Shown: positions 1 to 7,926, counted from the first letter of the stretch. The stretch: 14,381 nt of DNA from an uncultured Variovorax sp. (GCA_946478645.1 CAMLCW010000097.1:1-14381), one strand, 5' to 3'. Notes: a model not told the origin generated them from the sequence alone. Made by a program: numbers and translations.

Positions 1-301
1 CCATCTGGTAGCCGTCGATCACGGTCACCACCGAGGACGATTCGCCCGGCAGGTTCACGAGGATCGCGGTGGTCGAGCCGCCGTATTGCGCACCGTAGTA
101 GATGCCGGCTAGCATGATCAGCGCCGACACGGGCGGCAGCGCATAGGTGGCGGGCAGCAGCATCGCGATGGTCGCGACGGGGCCGATGCCCGGCAGCACG
201 CCGATCAGCGTGCCGAGAATACAGCCGCCAAGGCAGTACAGCAGGTTGGTGAAGGTAAAGGCAACGCCAAAACCCATCGAGAGGTGGTCAAACAATTCCA
301 T
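1..301 (-). CDS. tctA: TctA-family large permease subunit, 5' part only
   Basis: This is the N-terminal 100 residues of the large membrane subunit of a tripartite tricarboxylate transporter; the gene runs off the left edge. The family imports carboxylates across the inner membrane using a periplasmic binding protein (TctC/Bug type) and a small membrane subunit (TctB). The translation begins [15 protein letters not shown]. It carries the family signatures LPGIGP near residue 40 and [20 protein letters not shown] near residues 70-90, both typical of TctA. The ATG at 301 lies 16 bases after the tctB stop, so the two genes are one transcript. The ribosome site (GAAAG) is weak, which suggests coupling to tctB. 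Membrane segments fill most of the visible part. The substrate cannot be told from sequence. The family call is secure; the symbol is by family only. Confidence 0.93.
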   Translation of the reverse strand, partial: MELFDHLSMGFGVAFTFTNLLYCLGGCILGTLIGVLPGIGPVATIAMLLPATYALPPVSALIMLAGIYYGAQYGGSTTAILVNLPGESSSVVTVIDGYQM

Positions 302-317
302 GAGCGCAGCTTTCGTC

Positions 318-806
318 TCAACCGGTGATGAAGGTCGGCCAGACCTGGATCTGGAGCTTCAGCGCCCAGATGAAGGCCACGTAACTGCCGACGGCCAGCA
401 CGGTGGCCAGGATCAGCACGGTGGGGAGCTTGAACTCGTGGCCCGCAAGGCTCGCGATGATCACGAGCGCGTAGATCGCGATGATCATGCCCATGGCCGG
501 AACGCCGAACGTCGGCAGGCCGCCGAGCAGGACGCCGAACGCGAGGTTGGCGCCCAGGATGAACACCACCTGCTTCCAGGCCCACTTGCCGATCTTCTCG
601 CCGTCGGTGGTTTCGACGGTCATGCCGCTGAACATGATCCCGAGGCCGATGACGGCCATCAGGATGCCCAGCATCAGCGGGAAATAGCCGGGTCCCATGC
701 GGGCGCCGTTGCCTACGCTGTAGGTGGTGGCGCCCCATGCGAACGCCAAGCCTACGACGGTAAACATCACTCCCGAGAAAAAGTCTTTCTGACTCTTGAT
801 TTTCAC
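318..806 (-). CDS. tctB: TctB-family small membrane subunit of tripartite tricarboxylate transporter
   Basis: This 162-residue protein is almost entirely hydrophobic, with about four membrane segments. It has the MGPGYFP motif common after the first helix of TctB proteins. It should partner the TctA encoded immediately downstream in the inner membrane. I chose the GTG at 806 ([12 protein letters not shown]...) because an AGGAG sits seven bases before it. An in-frame ATG at 878 would add 24 non-hydrophobic residues with no good ribosome site, and it would run into the likely promoter region. The binding-protein gene tctC, often next to tctBA, is not between this gene and its upstream neighbour. 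TctB is therefore the first gene of its transcript here and must borrow a binding protein encoded elsewhere, or one lying beyond tctA. Confidence 0.88.
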   Translation of the reverse strand: MKIKSQKDFFSGVMFTVVGLAFAWGATTYSVGNGARMGPGYFPLMLGILMAVIGLGIMFSGMTVETTDGEKIGKWAWKQVVFILGANLAFGVLLGGLPTFGVPAMGMIIAIYALVIIASLAGHEFKLPTVLILATVLAVGSYVAFIWALKLQIQVWPTFITG

Positions 807-875
807 GAACAGTCTCCTCGAACAATTTCGATGCGGGATTGTCGAGTCCACCAAAGGCCGGTTCGATGTGGATTC

Positions 876-889
876 CACTAACGAAAGTG
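876..889. promoter_or_regulatory. Interrupted palindrome upstream of tctB
   Basis: CACTAACGAAAGTG has perfect outer arms CACT/AGTG around a CG centre. It lies 70-83 bases upstream of the tctB GTG, inside the 138-base gap between tctB and the secretion ATPase gene. A weaker inverted pair, GAGTCCAC (844-851) and GTGGATTC (868-875), lies next to it. Position and symmetry fit an operator for a transport-gene regulator, but the arms are short and no -35/-10 pair is convincing. This is inference only. Confidence 0.25.
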
Positions 890-944
890 CTAGGGATAAC
901 CCGAGATCGCCAATGCGGGCTCCCTGCGAGGGCCGGGGGTGGGC

Positions 945-2735
945 CTATGCCAGCGGCGGTGTGGCGCTCAGGACCTCTTCGATGGTGGTGACGCCTTCGG
1001 CCACGCGCAGTGCGCCCGCGAGGCGCAGCGGGCGCATGCCGTCGATCACGGCCTGGCGGCGCAGGCCGGAGAGGTCGGGCTCCTTCGTGACCTGGCTCTT
1101 GAGGTCTTCGCTGACGCTCAGCAGCTCGTACAGCCCCATGCGCCCCATGTAGCCGGTCATGCGGCAGTCGACGCAGCCCACGGGCTTGTAGGCACGCACC
1201 GAGCCGGTGATCTGCCACGGCTTCACGATGGCCTCGAGCTTCTCACGCGTCATGCCTTCGTCGGGCTGCTTGCAGTGGGGGCACAGCGTGCGCACGAGCC
1301 GCTGGGCCAGCACGCCGAGCATCACGGCATTGATGAGGTAAGAGGGCACGCCGAGCTCCATCAGCCGCGTGATCGCGCTCGGCGCATCGTTGGTGTGCAG
1401 CGTGCTGAAGACGAGGTGCCCGGTGAGCGCGGCCTGCACCGCCATCTCGGCCGTGGCGAGGTCGCGGATCTCGCCGACCATGATGATGTCCGGGTCCTGC
1501 CGCATCAGCGCGCGCAGTCCCTCGGTGAAGCCGAAATCGAGCTGGGGCTGCACCTGCGTCTGGTTGAACGCGGGCTCGATCATCTCGATCGGGTCTTCGA
1601 CCGTGCTCACGTTCACCTCTTCGGTCGCCACCCGCTTGAGCGTGGAGTAGAGCGTGGTGGTCTTGCCCGAGCCGGTCGGCCCCGTCACGAGCACGATGCC
1701 GTTGGGCCGCGTGACCAGCTGTTCCCAGCGGTGCGCGTCGTGCTGCGAGAAGCCGAGCGCGTCGAGGTCCTTCACGGCCGTGTCGGGGTCGAAGATGCGC
1801 ATCACCATCTTCTCGCCGAAGGCGGTCGGCAAGGTCGACAGCCGCATCTCGATCTCGTCGCCGCGCATGTTGCGCGTCTTGATGCGGCCGTCGAGCGGCC
1901 GGCGCTTCTCGACCACGTCCATGCGGCCCAGGAGCTTGATGCGCGCCACCATCGCGTTCATCACGCCCATCGGCATCTGGTAGGCCGGATGCAGGATGCC
2001 GTCGATGCGGAATCGGATCACGCCCTGCTCTCGGCGCGGCTCGAGGTGGATGTCGCTCGCGCGCTGGTCGAAGGCGTACTGCCAGAGCCAGTCGACCACC
2101 TGCACCACGCTCTGGTCGTTGGCGTCGAGCTGGCGGTTGCTCTTGCCGAGCTCGACCAGCTGCTCGAAGCTCGCACCGCCCGTGTTGCCGCCGGCCTTCT
2201 GCGCGGCGCGCACCGACTTGGCGAGCGCGAAGAACTCGGCCGTGTAGCGCTGGATGTCGGCCGGGTTGGCCACCACGCGGCGCACCGCCCGGCGCGACTG
2301 GCGCTCGACCTCGGCGATCCAGTCGGTCAGGAAGGGCTCGGCCGTGGCCACGACCACCTCGTTGGGCAGCACCTGCACAGGCAGCACCCGGTGGCGCTCG
2401 GCGTAGGCCGCGCTCATGGTGTCGGCGACCTTGCCCACATCGACCTTGAGCGGATCGATGCGCAGGTAGGCCAGGCCCGCGCGGCCCGCGAGCCACTGCG
2501 TGAGCATCTCCAGGTCGAGCGGCTTGCCGTCGCTCTCGCGCGTCATGGCCACGTTGGCGAGCCGCACCAGCGGCGCCTGCCGGCTTTCGGCCTGCGCGCA
2601 GCGCGCGATGGTGCGCCTGGCTTCCACGGCCGAGATCACGCCGTCGGCGGCCAGCCATTCGATCAGGCGGCGCAGGTCGAGGGGACCTTCGTGGCGGGCG
2701 GACGCGGCGGCGGGAACGGCGGGAACGGCACTCAT
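945..2735 (-). CDS. GspE/PilB/PulE-family secretion ATPase
   Basis: This 596-residue ATPase is of the type that powers type II secretion or type IV pilus assembly as a hexamer on the cytoplasmic face of the inner membrane. An N-terminal GspE/MshEN-like region covers roughly residues 18-170. The RecA-like core has Walker A GPTGSGKT (residues 352-359, Lys358), an Asp-box region EDPIE, Walker B IIMVGEIRD (Glu422) and the His-box STLHTNDA. The C-terminal zinc site is complete: CPHC (485, 488) and CVDC (521, 524), followed by GRMGLYEL. Full length and all key residues suggest an active enzyme. The ATG overlaps the upstream stop as ATGA (2732-2735) with no ribosome site of its own, so it is translationally coupled. 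No gspF/pilC, pseudopilin or secretin gene is nearby. Its partner machine is encoded elsewhere, and GspE versus PilB cannot be decided here. Confidence 0.93.
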   Translation of the reverse strand: MSAVPAVPAAASARHEGPLDLRRLIEWLAADGVISAVEARRTIARCAQAESRQAPLVRLANVAMTRESDGKPLDLEMLTQWLAGRAGLAYLRIDPLKVDVGKVADTMSAAYAERHRVLPVQVLPNEVVVATAEPFLTDWIAEVERQSRRAVRRVVANPADIQRYTAEFFALAKSVRAAQKAGGNTGGASFEQLVELGKSNRQLDANDQSVVQVVDWLWQYAFDQRASDIHLEPRREQGVIRFRIDGILHPAYQMPMGVMNAMVARIKLLGRMDVVEKRRPLDGRIKTRNMRGDEIEMRLSTLPTAFGEKMVMRIFDPDTAVKDLDALGFSQHDAHRWEQLVTRPNGIVLVTGPTGSGKTTTLYSTLKRVATEEVNVSTVEDPIEMIEPAFNQTQVQPQLDFGFTEGLRALMRQDPDIIMVGEIRDLATAEMAVQAALTGHLVFSTLHTNDAPSAITRLMELGVPSYLINAVMLGVLAQRLVRTLCPHCKQPDEGMTREKLEAIVKPWQITGSVRAYKPVGCVDCRMTGYMGRMGLYELLSVSEDLKSQVTKEPDLSGLRRQAVIDGMRPLRLAGALRVAEGVTTIEEVLSATPPLA

Positions 2736-3526
2736 GAACCAGCGATACGCGTGAGGGTGGGATGGAGCGGCTTGAACACCCGCAGCCATTTCGGCGCAGG
2801 CAGGCCCCAGCGAGTCTGGATCGTTTGCGCACGCTCGGCAAGCGCTTCTCGCTTGGGCCGCGCGGGCGTGCGCTGGGCCAGCACCACCGTGTTGCCTTCG
2901 CGCGTCGGCTTGAAGGCCCAGACCGCGTCCGCACCGAAGGCCGCCGCGATCTTCTCGAGGCTGCGCTCGTAGCTGGACGACCGGCCGAACAGGTTCACCG
3001 TCATGCAGCCGGTGTCGGTGAGCAGCGCGCGGCAGTCGGCATAGAAGTCTTCGCTGTCGAGCACCGGCGCCGCCGCCTCGTGGTCGTACAGGTCGACCTG
3101 CAGCGCATCGACCGTGCCCTGCCATTCGGGCTTTTGGATCTCGGCTGCGGCGTCGGCCACCACCACGCGCAATTTTGCGTCGTCGGCCGGCAGCTTGAAC
3201 CAGCCGCGGCAGGCCGCCACCACCTGCGGATTCAGCTCGATCGCCGTAGTGCGCATGCGCAGCGTCTTGCGGCTGAACTTGGTGAGCGTGGCCGCGCCCA
3301 GGCCGAGCTGCATGGCATGCAGGTTGGCCACATCCTTGGGCTCGGCGAACAGCAGCCAGGCCATCATGCGCTGCACGTACTCGAGCTCGATCTCGAACGG
3401 CGCGTCGATCTTCATCGATCCCTGGACCCATTCGGTGCCCAGGTGCAGGTAGCGGACGTCGCCCCAGTCGGAGAAATTGACTTCGGGAAGATCGGCGGTT
3501 TTGCTTTGTTTTTTGCTCGTGGCCAT
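2732..3526 (-). CDS. Spermidine synthase-like (Rossmann methyltransferase fold) protein
   Basis: This 264-residue soluble protein resembles the catalytic half of spermidine synthase. It has a nucleotide-binding glycine motif LGLGAATLTKF (residues 74-84), an acidic strand end AIELNPQVV (95-103), Asp125 in VVVADAAAEI, and VDLYDHE (144-150) where aminopropyltransferases have a catalytic acid. The N-terminal sheet domain is short and the full polyamine-pocket signature is not obvious. Polyamine synthesis is therefore not established; many such proteins are annotated as spermidine synthase or methyltransferase without proof. The start overlaps the upstream glycosylase stop (TGATG, 3524-3528) and the stop overlaps the secretion ATPase start (ATGA), making it the middle gene of a tightly coupled trio. 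There is no Shine-Dalgarno sequence before the ATG, as expected for coupling. Confidence 0.82.
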   Translation of the reverse strand: MATSKKQSKTADLPEVNFSDWGDVRYLHLGTEWVQGSMKIDAPFEIELEYVQRMMAWLLFAEPKDVANLHAMQLGLGAATLTKFSRKTLRMRTTAIELNPQVVAACRGWFKLPADDAKLRVVVADAAAEIQKPEWQGTVDALQVDLYDHEAAAPVLDSEDFYADCRALLTDTGCMTVNLFGRSSSYERSLEKIAAAFGADAVWAFKPTREGNTVVLAQRTPARPKREALAERAQTIQTRWGLPAPKWLRVFKPLHPTLTRIAGS

Positions 3527-4065
3527 CAAAGAAGGTGGTGGGCGGCGAAGACCTCGCGCCAGGCCGCGAGCTTGCGCTCGAAGCTCCACGACGCATTGGC
3601 GGGGCTGGTGGAAGGCAGCTGGTAGACCGGTACGCCCAGCGTGCGCGTGTGGCGCGCATGCTTGAAGCTCTCGCCGCCGTTGTGGGCGATGGCCGCAAGC
3701 TTCGGCAGGTGCAGCGCCGCGATGTCGTTCACCACGGGCGCGCGGATCGCGGTGTCGAGGCTGCCCTCGCGCTCGCAGGCGCCATAGACGTCCCACACGC
3801 CCAGCCCGCGTTCGAGCAGCCATGCCTTCTTCTGCGGGTAGCTGTCTGCGCCCATCGGGAGCGGGTGGTCGGGCCAGGCGGCTTGCAAGATCTTCCAGAA
3901 CTGGTTTTGGGGATGCGCATAGTACTGCTGGAGCTCGAGCGAGCGCACGCCGGGGAAGCTGCCGAGGATCAGCACGACGGTGGCGGGCGACACCACCGGG
4001 GCCAGGCCGGTGAGCACCGGGCCGGACTTGCCGCCTGCGCGGCCGGTTCGGGCGGAGGAATTCAT
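3526..4065 (-). CDS. DNA-deoxyinosine glycosylase (UDG superfamily, HDG type)
   Basis: This 179-residue protein belongs to the hypoxanthine-DNA glycosylase branch of the uracil-DNA glycosylase superfamily. That branch removes deaminated adenine (hypoxanthine) from DNA to start base-excision repair. It shows LILGSFPG (residues 32-39), QQYYAHPQNQFWKI (46-59, with the conserved Asn54 I take as the key active-site residue), HNG (128-130) and the loop LPSTSPANA (150-158) typical of the superfamily. I chose the ATG at 4065. A TTG at 4095 is in frame, but it abuts the terminator of the preceding gene and would only add a poorly conserved tail. Residues 1-25 are already longer than needed, so a start slightly downstream is possible. 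It is the first gene of the coupled trio; no clear promoter is visible between the terminator and the start. Confidence 0.88.
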   Translation of the reverse strand: MNSSARTGRAGGKSGPVLTGLAPVVSPATVVLILGSFPGVRSLELQQYYAHPQNQFWKILQAAWPDHPLPMGADSYPQKKAWLLERGLGVWDVYGACEREGSLDTAIRAPVVNDIAALHLPKLAAIAHNGGESFKHARHTRTLGVPVYQLPSTSPANASWSFERKLAAWREVFAAHHLL

Positions 4066-4097
4066 GGGCGTGATCTTGGCATTGCCGCGGGCCAACG

Positions 4098-4118
4098 AAA
4101 AAACCCGCCGAAGCGGGT
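4098..4118 (-). terminator. Rho-independent terminator after the 11-mer repeat protein gene
   Basis: Read on the minus strand, a perfect six-pair stem ACCCGC/GCGGGT closes a TTCG tetraloop and runs straight into six T residues. It begins 22 bases after the stop codon at 4141. It is the clearest intrinsic terminator in the window and separates the repeat-protein transcript from the glycosylase operon. On the plus strand the stem is followed by a much weaker T-rich run, so I call it for the minus strand only. Confidence 0.9.
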
Positions 4119-4140
4119 CTTGTCGCGAAGAGGCCGATGC

Positions 4141-4668
4141 TTACTTCTTGGCGGCGTCGTGCTCGGCGGTGCCGGGCACCTTCTCGCCGATCGCATGGCC
4201 GGCACTGCGCATGCCGTCGGCCGTCTTTTGGCCTGCGTTCTCGACGGCGTCGCCCGTCTTGGCGGCCACATTCTTGGTGGCGGTGGTGGCCTTTTTGGTC
4301 GTGCTCTTGGTGGCGTCCCAGGCCTTCTCGGCACCGTTTTCCGTGGCGTTCACGGCCTTCTTGGAGGTGCGCTTGGTGGCATCCCAGGCCTTTTCAGCGC
4401 CGTTCTCGGTGGCATTGGCCGCCTTCTTGGTGGTGCGCTTGGTGGCGTCCCACGCCTTCTCGGCACCGTTCTCGGTCGCGTTCACCGCCTTCTTGGTCGT
4501 GCGCTTGGTGGCGTCGACGGCGTCGCCGCCGGCATCCTTCGCCTTTTCCACCATGGTGGGTTCGGTCGTGGTGGCCGGTGCGGTGGTCTGCGCCACGGCG
4601 GAAACGCCGATCGAGGCGAGTGCCAGTGCGAGCACGGCGGGGAGGGTGCGAATCGTCGATGTGGTCAT
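4141..4668 (-). CDS. Exported LEA-like protein of tandem 11-residue repeats
   Basis: This 175-residue protein starts with a Sec signal peptide (MTTSTIRTLPAVLALALASI...), with a likely cut after SAVA near residue 26, so it should be periplasmic. From residue 41 to 161 it is a continuous run of eleven 11-residue units of pattern xATxxxxxKAx. Three successive 22-residue double units (52-73, 74-95, 96-117) are nearly identical, for example DATKRTTKKAV + NATENGAEKAW. Ala, Thr, Lys and Glu dominate, with no Cys and only a Trp at the end of each 22-mer. This matches the amphipathic 11-mer design of group 3 LEA and apolipoprotein-like proteins, which fold on drying or on membranes. A stress-protective or envelope-binding role is inference. 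The ATG at 4668 has AAGGAG six bases before it. The gene stands alone with its own terminator and a hairpin leader. Confidence 0.85.
   Translation of the reverse strand: MTTSTIRTLPAVLALALASIGVSAVAQTTAPATTTEPTMVEKAKDAGGDAVDATKRTTKKAVNATENGAEKAWDATKRTTKKAANATENGAEKAWDATKRTSKKAVNATENGAEKAWDATKSTTKKATTATKNVAAKTGDAVENAGQKTADGMRSAGHAIGEKVPGTAEHDAAKK
4318..4515 (-). repeat. Three tandem 66-bp coding repeats
   Basis: There are three adjacent 66-bp units (4450-4515, 4384-4449, 4318-4383), each encoding one 22-residue double 11-mer. A fourth, degenerate unit lies at 4252-4317. By hand count, units 1 and 2 differ at 9 bases but only 1 residue, and units 1 and 3 at 8 bases and 1 residue. The repeat is in frame and is not a CRISPR or satellite array. 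Confidence 0.9.
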
Positions 4669-4700
4669 GGAAGACTCCTTTTTTTGGATCAGGTGTTGGA

Positions 4701-4732
4701 GTGGCGGAGTTGCCACTCATCGGCAACGCCAC
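4701..4732 (-). promoter_or_regulatory. Leader hairpin upstream of the 11-mer repeat protein gene
   Basis: On the minus strand GTGGCG-TTGCC pairs with GGCAA-CTC-CGCCAC. This gives eleven base pairs, one three-base bulge and a seven-base loop (GATGAGT), ending 32 bases before the ATG at 4668. There is no T-run directly after it, so it is probably not an intrinsic terminator. It could be an mRNA leader structure or an operator. Which of these applies depends on the unmapped transcription start. Confidence 0.5.
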
Positions 4733-4767
4733 TTCGAACCCGGAGGATGACAGCAAAGAAATGCCTT

Positions 4768-4785
4768 TTGCGGGCGCGGCCGCAA
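4768..4785. other. Small hairpin between the hydrolase and repeat-protein genes
   Basis: TTGCGG and CCGCAA form a six-pair stem around a six-base GC loop, just after the hydrolase stop at 4800. It lacks a following T-run on either strand, so a terminator role is doubtful. Confidence 0.25.
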
Positions 4786-4799
4786 GTCGGGGCGCCGGC

Positions 4800-5660
4800 C
4801 TACGGACGGTGTGGCCGGCCTTCCGACAGCGCGAGTAGGCCGTGAAGCCGCGGCATGGCTTCCAGCGCATTCCGCGTCGTCGCTTCGGCCAGTGCATCGA
4901 CATCGAGGCCACGCAACTGCGCCACCACCTCGGCGATGCGCGGCAGCTCGCCGGGCTCGTTGCGGCCCTGCGCTTCGCCGGCCGCGCGCTGCGCCTGCGT
5001 GCGGTAGATCCAGTGCGGCTGGATGTCGGGCGCGTCGGTTTCCATCACCATCGCCTCGAGCGGTAGCGAGGCCGCCAGGCGGCGCAACTGCAAGGCGCGC
5101 TCGAAGGTCACGGCGCCGCCGAAACCCAGCTTGAGGCCCAGCGCGATGCAGGCCTGGGCCTGCTGTTCGCTGCCGTTGAAGGCATGGGCGATGCCGCGCC
5201 ATGGGCGGCCGCCCGCCGTCTGCCGCAAATGCTTGAGCACCTTGTCGACCGAGCGGCGCACATGGATCAGCACGGGCAGGTCGTGCTTGCGCGCGAGTTG
5301 CAACTGAGTGTGAAAGAAGTGCTGCTGCTTGTCGCTGTCGAGCCCCTCGACGAAATAGTCGAGGCCGATCTCGCCGACCGCGACCAGCCGCGGGTCGCCG
5401 CGGCGTGCCGAGAGCTCGGCATCGAGTGTCTCGAGGTCGGCTTCCTGCGCGTTGCCGGTGCACAGCGGATGGATGCCGAGCGCATAGGCGTCGCCCTGCA
5501 CCCGGGCGAGCTCGCGCACGGTCGCGAAGTTGAAGACGCCTACGGCCGGAATCACGCAGATGGCAACGCCGCGCTCGGCTGCCCGCGCGCGGACGACGGG
5601 CATTTCCGCACCGAATTCGGGCGCATCGAGATGGCAGTGGGTATCGATGAAGACAGCCAT
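4800..5660 (-). CDS. TatD-family metal-dependent hydrolase (putative DNase)
   Basis: This 286-residue TIM-barrel amidohydrolase belongs to the TatD/YcfH/YjjV family. These are cytoplasmic two-metal enzymes with 3'-5' DNase or related activity on damaged DNA. All metal-site residues are visible: HCH near the N-terminus (His8, His10 in DTHCHLD), Glu97 in VGEIGLDYF, His133 in LIHVRRS, His159 in HAFNGS and Asp209 in METDAPD. Length is close to the family norm. I chose the ATG at 5660 because it puts DTHCHLD at residues 6-12. A TTG nine codons upstream has no supporting ribosome site. The gene is divergent from the protease at 5756, with 95 bases between. Which paralogue (TatD, YcfH or YjjV) it matches is not decidable by eye, and the substrate is unknown. 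Confidence 0.92.
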   Translation of the reverse strand: MAVFIDTHCHLDAPEFGAEMPVVRARAAERGVAICVIPAVGVFNFATVRELARVQGDAYALGIHPLCTGNAQEADLETLDAELSARRGDPRLVAVGEIGLDYFVEGLDSDKQQHFFHTQLQLARKHDLPVLIHVRRSVDKVLKHLRQTAGGRPWRGIAHAFNGSEQQAQACIALGLKLGFGGAVTFERALQLRRLAASLPLEAMVMETDAPDIQPHWIYRTQAQRAAGEAQGRNEPGELPRIAEVVAQLRGLDVDALAEATTRNALEAMPRLHGLLALSEGRPHRP

Positions 5661-5755
5661 CGCCCGATGATGCCCGAAGGGATGCAAGGCCGCGGAAAGC
5701 GTGCTACTGTGAACCCCTCTCCCGTCGTTCCTTTGCCTTTGCCGGAGGTGCTTCG

Positions 5756-6739
5756 ATGCGCAGGCCCGCCTTCTACAGCCGCTCGCCCCGCACGCTGCCT
5801 GGTGCGGCCGACGACGCCGGCTCGCCTTCGCCAGAAGCCGCCGGCGGCGCCCCGCCCCCTGCCGTGCCCACCGCCACCAAGGCCGGCTGGCAGCCCGGAC
5901 GACGCAGCTTCGCGCTGGTCTTGCTGCTGAGCGCCGCGCTCGTCGCGGGCACCGCCTGGTGGCCGCGCCAGGGCGCCAGGGCGCTCACGCAGAAAGACAT
6001 CGACGCCGCCGTGCTGCGCACGCTGCAGACCCAGCCGCTTCCCTCCCCCGCCGCCAAAGCCGCCGAGATCGTGCGGCCTTCGGTGGTGCGCGTGGTCGGC
6101 TACGGCCCCGAGAAGGCCACGCCCGAAGCCAAGACCCAGAAGCGCGGCCGCAATCTCGCCAAGGGAAAGCCGCCCGAGGCCGACCCGCCCCCGGGCGAGG
6201 TCGAGCGCGGCGTGGGCACCGGCGTGGTGATCGTCGACAAGGGCGTGATCCTCACCAACCTGCATGTGGTCGCGGGCTCCGAGACGATCAAGGTCACCTT
6301 CGCCGACGGCTTCGAGGCCACCGCCACCATCACCGGCGTGCAGCCCGAGAACGACCTCGCGGTGCTGCAGGCGCAGAAGATCCCCGACGACCTGATTCCG
6401 GCCGTGATGCGCTCGACCGCCGATCTGCAGCCCGGCGACCAGGTGGCTGCAGTGGGCTTTCCGTTCGGCATCGGGCCCTCGGTGTCGGCCGGCGTGGTGT
6501 CGGGGCTGAAGCGCTCGTTCCGCTCGCCCGAGGGCAAGCAGGAGCTCGGCAACCTGATCCAGTTCGATGCGGCCGCCAATCCCGGCAACTCCGGCGGCCC
6601 GCTCGTCAACATGGAAGGCGAAGTGCTCGGCATCGTCACCGCCATCCTCAACCCGACGCAGCAGCGCACCTTCATCGGCATCGGGTTTGCCGTGCCGATC
6701 GAGAACGCCGCGTCGGCCGCGGGCTCGCCGCCGTTCTAG
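5756..6739 (+). CDS. HtrA/DegP-like trypsin-family serine protease, membrane-anchored, no PDZ
   Basis: This 327-residue protein has a Pro/Ala-rich cytoplasmic N-terminus of about 48 residues, one membrane segment (RSFALVLLLSAALVAGTAWW, roughly 50-69) and then a trypsin-like domain. The catalytic triad is complete: His170 in LTNLHVV, Asp200 in PENDLAVL and Ser279 in NPGNSGGPL. It should act on the periplasmic side of the inner membrane. Unlike DegP or DegS it ends about 15 residues after the last protease strand, so there is no PDZ domain to sense peptide tails. A Lys/Arg/Pro-rich insert (about residues 120-152) precedes the first protease strand. The start is fixed by GGAGG seven bases before the ATG. 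The MoxR gene follows on the same strand after 61 bases with no terminator, so co-transcription is likely. Confidence 0.9.
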   Translation: MRRPAFYSRSPRTLPGAADDAGSPSPEAAGGAPPPAVPTATKAGWQPGRRSFALVLLLSAALVAGTAWWPRQGARALTQKDIDAAVLRTLQTQPLPSPAAKAAEIVRPSVVRVVGYGPEKATPEAKTQKRGRNLAKGKPPEADPPPGEVERGVGTGVVIVDKGVILTNLHVVAGSETIKVTFADGFEATATITGVQPENDLAVLQAQKIPDDLIPAVMRSTADLQPGDQVAAVGFPFGIGPSVSAGVVSGLKRSFRSPEGKQELGNLIQFDAAANPGNSGGPLVNMEGEVLGIVTAILNPTQQRTFIGIGFAVPIENAASAAGSPPF

Positions 6740-6800
6740 CCGGCCGGAAGCCGACCCGCCCCTCCGAACTTCGACCGTCCATCCAGCAAGAGGCCACCGC

Positions 6801-7794
<994 letters not shown>

Positions 7795-7814
<20 letters not shown>

Positions 7815-7926
7815 AATGACCCACCCCCGTCCCTCGCTCACTGCGTGTAGCTCGACTCCCCCCTCAAGGGGGCAACACCAGCGGCCCGGCAAAGCCGGTT
7901 CCGCGGTGTTCCCCGGTTTGAAATGA
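7795..7926 (+). CDS. Possible 43-codon relay frame across the inserted element
   Basis: The left copy of ATGAAAAGCTGGTGGC contains the old DUF58 start codon. From that ATG a frame of 43 codons stays open through the whole element and stops at TGA 7924-7926, forming an ATGA overlap with the DUF58 ATG at 7923. It overlaps the moxR end by 20 bases. Ribosomes finishing moxR could re-initiate here and hand over to DUF58. The peptide (MKSWW, then Pro/Ser/Arg-rich) looks like translated repeat and has no recognised domain. GC-rich sequence often lacks stops by chance, so expression is speculative. Confidence 0.3.
7811..7922 (+). mobile_element. Hairpin-rich dispersed repeat inserted at the moxR/DUF58 junction
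   Basis: This 112-bp element lies between two exact 16-bp copies of the gene junction. It is non-coding in style, rich in C-runs, and holds two hairpins: CCCCC-TCAA-GGGGG (7859-7872) and a three-segment stem at 7874-7910. I recall similar blocks, with GTGTAGCTCG, CCCTCAAGGGGG and CCCGGCAAAGCCGG, scattered through Variovorax and Acidovorax intergenic regions; this has not been verified here. It has no transposase, so it would be a non-autonomous, REP/MITE-like element. The boundaries are set by the duplication, not by known element ends. Confidence 0.7.
7874..7910. other. Long imperfect hairpin within the inserted repeat
   Basis: AACACC/GGTGTT (6 pairs), GCGG/CCGC (4) and CCGGC/GCCGG (5) stack to give 15 pairs around an AAA loop. 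There is one bulged A and a small C/TT internal loop. There is no T-run on either side, so it resembles a REP/BIME stem more than a terminator. Confidence 0.8.

Noticed and set aside
807..878. Upstream ATG at 878 as start of tctB
   Set aside because: The GTG at 806 has an AGGAG at ideal spacing, and the extra 24 residues are unlike TctB N-termini.
939..2972. Very long plus-strand open frame opposite the secretion ATPase
   Set aside because: Composition is His/Arg/Ala/Leu-rich with no domain, and it lies antisense to a gene with complete Walker and zinc motifs. High GC makes such shadow frames common.
4066..4095. TTG at 4095 as start of the deoxyinosine glycosylase
   Set aside because: It adjoins the T-run of a strong terminator and extends a protein already longer at the N-terminus than its family core.
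4252..4515. Regular 66-bp repeats as a CRISPR array or intergenic satellite
   Set aside because: There are no spacers; units are contiguous, in frame and conserved at protein level inside a gene with a signal peptide, ribosome site and terminator.
4768..4785. Hairpin after the TatD-family gene as an intrinsic terminator
   Set aside because: No T-run follows on either strand, so it is kept only as a low-confidence structure.
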